Shown here: positions 1 through 5,069 of the stretch, one piece after another
How the letters are laid out: every line of letters starts with the position of its first letter
Position numbering within the stretch: position 1 is the first letter of the stretch
Source: an uncultured Cellvibrio sp.
GTDB taxonomy: Bacteria > Pseudomonadota > Gammaproteobacteria > Pseudomonadales > Cellvibrionaceae
NCBI GenBank assembly: GCA_946886255.1
Contig: CAMPIG010000355.1
Location: 1 to 5,069 of the forward strand
Length of the DNA: 5,069 nt
Reading direction: 5' to 3'
Program-made: the position numbers and the translations under genes
Notes under the pieces: model-generated
Seen by the model: only the letters and a program-made list of their open reading frames with translations
The model's database searches: none
What the model was told of the DNA's origin: nothing

Positions 1-258
1 GCTCCGTTGTTGGGTCTGTTGGGTACCGTAACCGGTATGATCGAAACCTTCCAGGCGATTACTATCTTCGGTGCGGGTGACCCTAAAAATATGGCGGGCG
101 GTATTTCTGCTGCGCTGGTTACAACGGTACAAGGTCTGGTTGTTGCAATTCCTGTTGTTCTGATGCACACCCTGGTTAACGGTCGCGCCAAGCGTATCGT
201 TCATGTCCTGGAAGAGCAGACTGCAGGTATCATCGCCGAAAACGCTGAACGCAAGTAG
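1..258 (+). CDS. Large MotA/TolQ/ExbB-family proton channel protein (TtpC-like), C-terminal 85 residues
   Basis: Partial gene; the 5' end lies before the window and the first base is in frame (Ala-Pro-Leu-Leu). The fragment is the C-terminal part of a MotA/TolQ/ExbB channel domain: the second transmembrane helix with LGLLGTVTGMI (fragment residues 4-14), a short loop with GDPKNMAGG, then the last helix (about 35-57, GISAALVTT...GLVVAIP) and a charged tail ending in NAERK. Because a separate short ExbB follows directly, this is most likely the large (about 450-residue) accessory protein, called TtpC in Vibrio, that supports TonB2-type energy transduction at the inner membrane; the diagnostic N-terminal periplasmic part is not visible, so this rests on gene order. 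The threonines matching pore residues T148 and T181 of E. coli ExbB seem kept (T9, T42), while the glutamate of E. coli ExbB TM3 is replaced by Ala37. It ends 10 bases before exbB. Confidence 0.88.
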   Translation, partial: APLLGLLGTVTGMIETFQAITIFGAGDPKNMAGGISAALVTTVQGLVVAIPVVLMHTLVNGRAKRIVHVLEEQTAGIIAENAERK

Positions 259-261
259 GAG
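257..261 (+). promoter_or_regulatory. Ribosome binding site of exbB
   Basis: AGGAG lies 7 bases before the ATG at 269 and overlaps the TAG stop of the upstream gene. The overlap suggests translational coupling, and the spacing favours the ATG at 269 over the in-frame ATG at 281. Confidence 0.75.
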
Positions 262-268
262 ATAACTC

Positions 269-796
269 ATGCAGGCATTAATGGACGCATTTGCAGCCAT
301 TGGAGCCTTTATGGATCAGGGCGGCCCTTTGATGTATTGGATCGCCGCCCTCACCTTTGTAATGTGGACGTTGGCTTTTGAGCGCGTCTGGTATTTCAAG
401 GGGAATCTGAAAGGTGACGTACAACGATCTCTGGATGCTTGGGAGGCGCGTAAAGAGCGCAAGTCCTGGAATGCACACAGAATTCGTGAGGCTATGATTT
501 CGCGCATGTCCGACAAGATCCAACAGAATATGGACATGATTGCAACCTTGATTGCAGTTTGTCCTCTGATGGGTTTGCTCGGTACGGTGACCGGTATGAT
601 TGAAGTGTTTGGCGTGTTGGCTACCACGGGTGGTGGTGACGCTAAACAAATGGCTGGTGGTGTATCGAGAGCAACTATCCCTACCATGGCGGGTATGGTT
701 GCTGCACTGTCCGGTTTGTTTATCAATACCTATTTGACCCGTATTGCAGAGCGCGAAAATCAACTGTTTGCCGACCACCTGACGATGGATCACTAA
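269..796 (+). CDS. exbB: Short ExbB-type biopolymer transport protein (TonB2-system ExbB2)
   Basis: Inner-membrane proton-channel subunit that, with ExbD, uses the proton motive force to energise TonB. At 175 residues it is shorter than E. coli ExbB (244) and matches the compact ExbB2 type of TonB2 operons. Three hydrophobic helices are visible: about 20-43 (PLMYWIAAL...ERVWYF), 89-114 containing the family signature MGLLGTVTGMI (101-111), and 135-156 (ATIPTMAGMVAALSGLFINT). A charged cytoplasmic stretch (about 44-88, DAWEARKERK) sits between the first two, as in the family. T106 and T139 align by eye with E. coli ExbB T148 and T181; the position of the E. coli TM3 glutamate E176 is Arg134. 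The signature and following loop closely match the C-terminal part of the preceding gene, so the two are paralogues. The start at 269 has a well-spaced AGGAG. exbD follows after 37 bases. Confidence 0.93.
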   Translation: MQALMDAFAAIGAFMDQGGPLMYWIAALTFVMWTLAFERVWYFKGNLKGDVQRSLDAWEARKERKSWNAHRIREAMISRMSDKIQQNMDMIATLIAVCPLMGLLGTVTGMIEVFGVLATTGGGDAKQMAGGVSRATIPTMAGMVAALSGLFINTYLTRIAERENQLFADHLTMDH

Positions 797-833
797 GGTT
801 CATGTGCTAAAGAATTAACCGAAGAGATTTCTC

Positions 834-1238
834 ATGGCCAGAAATAGTGCAAAACCCGAAGAAGAAGCGCAGGCGATTGACCTGACGCCCATGCTTGACG
901 TGGTCTTCATTATGTTGATTTTCTTCATTGTTACGGCAACTTTCATTAAAGAAGCTGGTATCGAAGTGAATCGTCCTGAAGCGACCACAGCGGATGAGAA
1001 AAAACGTGCCAGTATCTTGATTGCTGTCAGCAATAACAATGAAATCTGGATTGATAAGAACCGTGTTGATCCGCGCGGTGTTCGTCAGGCTATTGAACGC
1101 CTATTGGCTGAAAATCCCAAGGGAACTGTGGTAATCCAGTCTGATAGTGAAGCCAGTATCGAGCTGTTAGTTGATATCACCACCGCTGCACGTGAAGCAG
1201 GTGTGGATGATGTCGCTGTCTCAACTGAAAAGAAATAG
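834..1238 (+). CDS. exbD: ExbD biopolymer transport protein (TonB2-system ExbD2)
   Basis: Proton-motive-force partner of ExbB in the Ton motor. The 134 residues have the standard ExbD/TolR layout: a short charged cytoplasmic N-terminus (1-15), the signature IDLTPMLDVVFIML (15-28), one membrane helix (about 22-40), and a periplasmic domain (about 42-134). Asp22 in this signature aligns with the single essential membrane aspartate, D25 in E. coli ExbD, so the proton-carrying residue is present. The periplasmic part shows the expected pattern of strand-like segments (SILIAVSNNNEIWID, GTVVIQSD) around an amphipathic helix (VRQAIERLLAE) and a final helix leading to AGVDDVAVST. The ATG at 834 is preceded by purine-rich GAAGAGA (821-827), an acceptable ribosome binding site. 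TolR is the main alternative, but the adjoining tonB and lack of tolA/tolB favour ExbD. Only 6 bases separate it from tonB. Confidence 0.95.
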   Translation: MARNSAKPEEEAQAIDLTPMLDVVFIMLIFFIVTATFIKEAGIEVNRPEATTADEKKRASILIAVSNNNEIWIDKNRVDPRGVRQAIERLLAENPKGTVVIQSDSEASIELLVDITTAAREAGVDDVAVSTEKK

Positions 1239-1244
1239 GCCGCT

Positions 1245-1865
1245 ATGAACATTGCAAGAGTAGGTATAGCTGGAGGCTTGGGGGTGGTTGCCACCTTCTT
1301 GCTTCTGTTTTTGATGCATTCGTTGATCAACAAAGATCTTGGTGAGGCTCCAGAAGAGAAAGAGACCAAGATTGCCGATGTTCAGATGCCAAAAACCGAG
1401 ATCGAGACGCGCTACGAAGAAGCCAAGCCGGAGAAGCCGGAAGAGCCTCAGACCCCTCCGCCCGATATTCCAGAGCCGGAATTTGATGCACCAGATGCTA
1501 ATCTTGATGGTCTCAATATGGAGGCACCGACCTTTGACTCTGACATTGCCATGAATATTGGCGGTTTCAGTGGTGACGGTGAATACCTGCCTATTGTGAA
1601 GGTTGCTCCAGAGTACCCCAGTAATGCTGCATCGCGCGGTATTGAAGGCTTCTGTACTGTGGAATTTACCGTAACGGCTAACGGATCTACCAGAGACGTG
1701 GTTGCTATTGATTGCACCACGAAAGATGGTAAGCCGACCTCGGTATTCAATCGTGCATCGATTCGCGCTGCGGAAAGATTCAAATATCGTCCGAAGGTTG
1801 TTGATGGAGTGCCGATCGAAGTTCCGGGTGTCCGTAACAGATTCGTGTACGAGTTGGCGAAGTAA
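1245..1865 (+). CDS. tonB: TonB energy transducer (short, TonB2 type)
   Basis: Couples the ExbB/ExbD motor to TonB-dependent outer-membrane receptors. The 206 residues divide into an N-terminal membrane anchor (about 7-29, with His25 near its periplasmic end), an acidic and proline-rich linker (about 31-112; KPEKPEEPQTPPPDIPEPEF at 61-80), and a TonB C-terminal domain (about 113-206). The domain has the usual landmarks: PIVKVAPEYPSNAASRGIEG (117-135, with the YP motif), a hairpin CTVEFTVTANGSTRDVVAI, a helix FNRASIRAAERFKYRPK (168-184) and the last strand GVRNRFVYEL. It is shorter than E. coli TonB (239), mainly in the linker, like Vibrio TonB2. Two cysteines, 137 and 157, sit in the periplasmic domain. 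The start follows exbD by 6 bases; its ribosome binding site (AATAGG, 1234-1239) is weak and overlaps the exbD stop, so translation may depend on coupling. Confidence 0.95.
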   Translation: MNIARVGIAGGLGVVATFLLLFLMHSLINKDLGEAPEEKETKIADVQMPKTEIETRYEEAKPEKPEEPQTPPPDIPEPEFDAPDANLDGLNMEAPTFDSDIAMNIGGFSGDGEYLPIVKVAPEYPSNAASRGIEGFCTVEFTVTANGSTRDVVAIDCTTKDGKPTSVFNRASIRAAERFKYRPKVVDGVPIEVPGVRNRFVYELAK

Positions 1866-1866
1866 G

Positions 1867-1871
1867 AGAGG
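1867..1871 (+). promoter_or_regulatory. Ribosome binding site fixing the start of the TPR gene
   Basis: AGAGG lies 7 bases before the ATG at 1879, just after the tonB stop. The same reading frame is open back to an ATG at 1702 inside tonB, but the 1879 start has this site, does not overlap tonB, and places an export-signal-like sequence at the N-terminus. Confidence 0.75.
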
Positions 1872-1878
1872 TGTGAAT

Positions 1879-3270
1879 ATGAAATCGTTTAAATCGATCG
1901 TTTCAACAGCTCTTAATAAGACGTTGCTGGCAAGTGTGTTGGCGATAACGCCGGGTGTTGTAACACTCGTTGCAACGTCAGTTGCTCCGAGCCAGACATT
2001 GATCAGATTTGATGTTGTTGAAGCGCAAGTAAAGGCCAAGAACAAGCAATTTGAGCCGCGTCGTTTGCCCGGTGTAAGCCAGGACTTCGCGAAAGGATTG
2101 ACGGAAGTGGGCAACCTGCTGCAGCCGCCAGAACCTGATGATGGCAGCAAGCCGCCGGCGCCAAACCCGCGTAAAGCCCTTGAGGTTTTGAATGGTCTTG
2201 CCAGAAATAAAGACAAGCTAAACCCATATGAACAAGCGCAGCTTTATCAATTCTTTGCCTATGCCTATTACGGTATGGAAGATTATAAAAGAGCGCGTGA
2301 GCAGTTCGAGTTGGTGTTGCGCCAAGTGCCTAACATTCCGGTTAGTCTTGAGGCTTCAACTACGCTGACTGTAGCGCAGCTTTATGGTAACGAGGAAAAT
2401 TACCGTAAATCCCTGGATATGATGTTGAAATGGACCGATTACGTTAGCGAAATCAAACCGGAACAACATTATCTCTTTGGTACGCTCTACTATCAGCTGG
2501 AAGATAGCAAGAATGCTTTGTTAAATATCAATGAAGCTGTGCGGGCACAGGAAGCGGCGGGCAAGGTTCCCCAGGAGTCATGGTACGGCTTGCAGCGTGG
2601 TTTGTATTTCGAGAAAGAGGACTACAAAAACGGTGTGGTGGTGCTGGAGAAATTAGTCCGCCATTACCCCAAGGCCTCTTATTGGCGTCAATTGGCCCAA
2701 GTCTACGGTATCCTCGAACGCGATAAGCAAAAGTTATCAGCACTCGAAACAGCTTATTTAATGGGTGGTGTGACTGGCGAGAAAGATTTGGTCATCCTTG
2801 CATCATATTTCCTTGAAGCTGAAGTGCCTTATAAAGCAGCTAAAGTGCTTGATAAAGGTATCAATAAGGATAAATCCATCGAACCCACTGCTAAAAATCT
2901 TGAGTTGTTAGCTAACTCATGGCGTGCGGCGGCGGAATACGATAAATCCCTTGTTGAAATGGAAAAGGCGGCAAGAAAATCGGATGACGGTAATCTGCTC
3001 CATACTCTAGCTACACTCTATAGCCTCAACGACCGCTTTGAAGATGCTATTGAAGCTGGTAATGCAGCGCTGAAGAAAGGCAAGTTGAAACGCAGAGACC
3101 AAGCGTTACTTGCTATTGGTAACGCTGAGCTGAGTTTAGGTAAATTTGATGCTGCAATTAAGTCCTTCAAGGAAGCAGCAAAAGATGAGCGGAGTACTAA
3201 CTTGGCTAAGCAATATATTACTTTTGCTGAGAGAGAAAAAGAGCGTGTTGCTTTTTTGAAGAAAGGCTAA
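1879..3270 (+). CDS. Exported TPR-repeat protein of the TonB2 operon
   Basis: A 463-residue protein of unproven function made almost wholly of tetratricopeptide repeats. The N-terminus resembles a Sec signal: Lys2, Lys5 and Lys14 precede a hydrophobic stretch (about 16-36), with VEA/Q (47-50) a possible cleavage site. It could instead stay as a membrane anchor, since the site is rather distant. A proline-rich spacer follows (about 83-98). By eye, nine TPR-like units start near 120, 159, 194, 232, 266, 301, 338, 371 and 407, the clearest being the first (FAYAYYGMEDYKRAREQF), eighth (LATLYSLNDRFEDAIEAG) and ninth (IGNAELSLGKFDAAIKSF). No catalytic domain is visible; the protein ends in a charged helix (AEREKERVAFLKKG). 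TPR arrays bind proteins, so a role as periplasmic scaffold or assembly factor for the TonB/ExbB/ExbD complex or its receptors is an inference from operon position. TPR genes after tonB2 are known in related bacteria, usually unnamed. A terminator follows 25 bases after the stop. Confidence 0.88.
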   Translation: MKSFKSIVSTALNKTLLASVLAITPGVVTLVATSVAPSQTLIRFDVVEAQVKAKNKQFEPRRLPGVSQDFAKGLTEVGNLLQPPEPDDGSKPPAPNPRKALEVLNGLARNKDKLNPYEQAQLYQFFAYAYYGMEDYKRAREQFELVLRQVPNIPVSLEASTTLTVAQLYGNEENYRKSLDMMLKWTDYVSEIKPEQHYLFGTLYYQLEDSKNALLNINEAVRAQEAAGKVPQESWYGLQRGLYFEKEDYKNGVVVLEKLVRHYPKASYWRQLAQVYGILERDKQKLSALETAYLMGGVTGEKDLVILASYFLEAEVPYKAAKVLDKGINKDKSIEPTAKNLELLANSWRAAAEYDKSLVEMEKAARKSDDGNLLHTLATLYSLNDRFEDAIEAGNAALKKGKLKRRDQALLAIGNAELSLGKFDAAIKSFKEAAKDERSTNLAKQYITFAEREKERVAFLKKG

Positions 3271-3283
3271 GCGCTCATAAGTT

Positions 3284-3324
3284 CCAATAAAAAAAGCCAG
3301 CAGAAATGCTGGCTTTTTTATTGG
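3284..3324. terminator. Bidirectional intrinsic terminator between the TPR gene and ilvD
   Basis: A perfect 7-bp GC-rich stem, GCCAGCA (3296-3302) with TGCTGGC (3307-3313), closes a GAAA tetraloop. It is flanked by seven A before (3289-3295) and six T after (3314-3319). With one bulged A, the pairing extends to CCAAT (3284-3288) and ATTGG (3320-3324). Reading rightward, the T run terminates the Ton operon; reading leftward, the A run becomes a U run and can terminate ilvD transcripts. Its position right after the TPR stop codon fits the first role. Confidence 0.9.
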
Positions 3325-3354
3325 GGCAAAGATCAAATGATTGAACAATAAAAT

Positions 3355-3398
3355 TTTTCCGCCGTTTTATTTTTTTTGTGGAGTAAAACAGCGGAAAA
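3355..3398 (-). terminator. Probable ilvD terminator hairpin (minus strand)
   Basis: TTTTCCGCCGTTTTA (3355-3369) pairs with TAAAACAGCGGAAAA (3384-3398), a 15-bp stem with one imperfect position around a 14-base loop (3370-3383). In plus-strand RNA the imperfect pair is C with A, a mismatch; in minus-strand RNA it is U with G, an allowed wobble. The structure is therefore more stable on the ilvD transcript, 8 bases after the ilvD stop. In that direction the bases just beyond the stem read ATTTTATT, a modest U tail. No T run follows it on the plus strand. It may act before the bidirectional terminator or protect the 3' end of the mRNA. Confidence 0.6.
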
Positions 3399-3405
3399 GA
3401 AAATC

Positions 3406-5069
3406 TCAGTTATCCAATACCGTTAAATCCCTTACCGCCCCTTTGTCGGCGCTGGTGGCTAACATTGCATAAGCTTTGAGTGACGCGCTGACTTTGCGCG
3501 GCCTGATCTCAGTTGGCTTCCATGCATGGGTTCCTTTGGATTCCATTTCCTGGCGCCGCCGATTTAACTCTTCATCACTCAAGGCAACATTAATACTGCG
3601 ATTGGGGATGTCGATTCGAACAATGTCGCCATTCTGAATCAAGGCAATATTGCCTCCGCCTGCTGCTTCCGGAGATACATGGCCGATAGAAAGACCGGAT
3701 GTACCACCGGAAAAACGCCCGTCGGTTAACAGGGCGCATGATTTACCCAGACCTTTGGATTTTAGGTAGCTGGTGGGGTATAGCATCTCCTGCATTCCGG
3801 GACCGCCACGGGGACCTTCATAACGGATAACCACGACGTCACCGGCTTTTACCTTGCCATTGAGAATATGCTCAACCGCTTGGTCCTGGCTTTCGATTAC
3901 GTGAGCCGGGCCCTCAAAAACCCAGCAGCTTTCATCGACTCCTGAAGTTTTCACCACACAGCCATCAATGGCGATATTTCCGCGCAAGACCGCCAGCCCA
4001 CCTTCTTTGGAATAGGCATTTTCCATCGATCGGATGCATCCCTCTTGCCGATCTACGTCTAGTGTTGGCCAGCGTGTTGACTGGCTGAAAGCGACCTGGG
4101 TAGGAATACCTGCCGGACCTGCTTTATAGAAATTCTTCACGTCACTGGATTCGGTTGTCATGATGTCCCATCGATCCAATGCTTCCTGTAGCGTCTTGCT
4201 GTGTACCGTTGGGGCTTGGTTGTGCAACAAGCCCGCGCGATTCAGCTCTGCCAGGATGCCAAAGACGCCGCCTGCACGGTGAACGTCTTCCATATGATAT
4301 TTAGGGGTGTTGGGTGCGACCTTGCAAAGTTGAGGAATCTTACGGGAAAGCCGGTCAATATCCGTCATGGTGAAGGGTACTTCGCCCTCCTGAGCCGCAG
4401 CTAACAAATGCAAGATGGTATTGGTGGAGCCACCCATCGCGATATCCAGAGCCATCGCATTTTCAAAAGCGGCAAAGCTGGCAATGGAGCGAGGTAAGAC
4501 ACTTTCATCGTCCTGCTCATAATAGCGTTTGGTGATCTCAACAATACGGCGACCTGCTTCGAGAAAAAGCTGTTCGCGATCAGCGTGAGTGGCCAGCACC
4601 GAACCATTACCCGGCAAGGAAAGTCCGAGTGCCTCGGTAAGGCAGTTCATCGAGTTGGCGGTAAACATGCCCGAACAAGAGCCACAGGTAGGGCAGGCGG
4701 AGCGTTCGTAGGCGTCTACTTTTTCGTCTGAGGCGCTGTCATCGGTACCGATAATAATGGCATCCACCAGGTCCAGCTTATGGTCAGCCAGCTTGGTTTT
4801 CCCCGCTTCCATGGGGCCGCCAGATACAAAAACCACAGGAATGTTCAGACGCATGGCTGCCATCAACATGCCGGGGGTGATCTTGTCGCAGTTTGAGATA
4901 CAAACCAGCGCGTCGGCACAGTGGGCATTAACCATGTATTCCACTGAGTCAGCGATAATGTCGCGAGAAGGCAAGCTGTACAGCATTCCGTCGTGGCCCA
5001 TCGCAATCCCATCATCCACCGCAATGGTATTAAATTCTTTGGCTACCCCGCCCGCTTTCTCCACTTCGC
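3406..5069 (-). CDS. ilvD: Dihydroxy-acid dehydratase, missing the N-terminal ~65 residues at the window edge
   Basis: Dehydrates 2,3-dihydroxy-isovalerate and 2,3-dihydroxy-3-methylvalerate to the 2-oxo acids that are the last precursors of valine and isoleucine; a cytoplasmic iron-sulfur enzyme of the IlvD/Edd family. About 553 residues are visible, against 616 in E. coli, to which it is alignable from [20 protein letters not shown] to the end ([12 protein letters not shown]). Counting from the GTG-encoded Val at 5064 as residue 1, the cluster/metal motif [12 protein letters not shown] (55-66, with the Asp-Lys pair that binds Mg and is carbamylated in the family), [14 protein letters not shown] (124-137), MGGSTNT (210-216), [18 protein letters not shown] (415-432) and the catalytic-serine segment [10 protein letters not shown] (448-457) are all intact. 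That GTG is internal: the frame continues upstream (Glu) and the usual N-terminus, including its first conserved block, lies outside the window. The stop is TGA. It converges on the Ton operon and is functionally independent of it; no other ilv gene is visible. Confidence 0.96.
   Translation of the reverse strand, partial: EVEKAGGVAKEFNTIAVDDGIAMGHDGMLYSLPSRDIIADSVEYMVNAHCADALVCISNCDKITPGMLMAAMRLNIPVVFVSGGPMEAGKTKLADHKLDLVDAIIIGTDDSASDEKVDAYERSACPTCGSCSGMFTANSMNCLTEALGLSLPGNGSVLATHADREQLFLEAGRRIVEITKRYYEQDDESVLPRSIASFAAFENAMALDIAMGGSTNTILHLLAAAQEGEVPFTMTDIDRLSRKIPQLCKVAPNTPKYHMEDVHRAGGVFGILAELNRAGLLHNQAPTVHSKTLQEALDRWDIMTTESSDVKNFYKAGPAGIPTQVAFSQSTRWPTLDVDRQEGCIRSMENAYSKEGGLAVLRGNIAIDGCVVKTSGVDESCWVFEGPAHVIESQDQAVEHILNGKVKAGDVVVIRYEGPRGGPGMQEMLYPTSYLKSKGLGKSCALLTDGRFSGGTSGLSIGHVSPEAAGGGNIALIQNGDIVRIDIPNRSINVALSDEELNRRRQEMESKGTHAWKPTEIRPRKVSASLKAYAMLATSADKGAVRDLTVLDN

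Noticed and set aside
278..793. Two minus-strand open frames antisense to exbB
   Set aside because: They mirror an unambiguous ExbB gene, overlap each other in different frames, and show no family motif or ribosome binding site.
797..833. Gap of 37 bases between exbB and exbD as a possible internal promoter or processing site
   Set aside because: No convincing -35/-10 pair or hairpin is visible; only the exbD ribosome binding site can be supported.
1702..1878. Possible 59-residue N-terminal extension of the TPR protein, starting at an ATG inside tonB
   Set aside because: It overlaps the tonB C-terminal domain in another frame, has arginine- and serine-rich shadow-like composition, and would bury the signal sequence. 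The ATG at 1879 has a good ribosome binding site and follows tonB directly.
1221..2216. Long minus-strand open frame of 331 codons antisense to tonB and the start of the TPR gene
   Set aside because: It lies wholly opposite well-supported coding sequence, shows no recognisable motif, and has low-complexity Leu/Arg/Phe runs that mirror the plus-strand codon pattern.
4201..4404. Small plus-strand open frame inside ilvD
   Set aside because: It is antisense to the conserved middle of IlvD and has no recognisable features.
5062..5064. GTG as a possible start codon of ilvD
   Set aside because: It corresponds to about residue 66 of the family, the frame stays open to the window edge, and starting there would drop the conserved N-terminal region, so the gene is simply cut by the window.
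1..5069. CRISPR arrays, insertion sequences, tRNA or rRNA genes, defence genes
   Set aside because: No regularly spaced repeats, transposase-like frames, terminal inverted repeats or RNA-gene signatures were seen; coding genes fill nearly all of the window.

Overview
The window looks like chromosomal DNA of a gammaproteobacterium with moderate GC. Two things point there: the IlvD protein closely follows the long E. coli-type dihydroxy-acid dehydratase, and the gene order (large MotA/TolQ/ExbB protein, short ExbB, ExbD, short TonB, TPR protein) is the TonB2-type operon of Vibrio, Shewanella and other marine or polymer-degrading gammaproteobacteria. A Cellvibrionales or Alteromonadales-like host is a guess from general resemblance, not something the sequence proves.

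Layout. Bases 1-3270 carry five tightly spaced plus-strand genes: the 3' end of a large ExbB-like proton-channel protein (1-258), a short ExbB (269-796), ExbD (834-1238), TonB (1245-1865) and an exported nine-repeat TPR protein (1879-3270). Gaps are 10, 37, 6 and 13 bases, and no terminator or clear promoter lies between them, so one transcript is likely. Its start is upstream of the window. Bases 3271-3405 are a convergent intergenic region with two hairpins: a strong bidirectional terminator (core 3296-3313) and a second, A/T-flanked hairpin (3355-3398) that pairs better when read on the minus strand. Bases 3406-5069 hold ilvD on the minus strand, lacking only its N-terminal ~65 codons, which lie beyond the window edge.

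How the genes work together. ExbB and ExbD form the inner-membrane proton-driven motor. TonB carries the energy across the periplasm to TonB-dependent outer-membrane receptors for iron chelates, vitamins or oligosaccharides. The large ExbB-like protein (TtpC-type) is an accessory that TonB2 systems of Vibrio need. The exported TPR protein is the least understood part; its position as last gene of the operon suggests it assists the periplasmic side of this Ton complex. IlvD belongs to branched-chain amino-acid synthesis and is unrelated in function; it only shares the terminator region.

The window is mostly recognisable. The points most worth attention are the TPR protein, the residues replacing the conserved ExbB glutamate, and a pair of cysteines in the TonB C-terminal domain.
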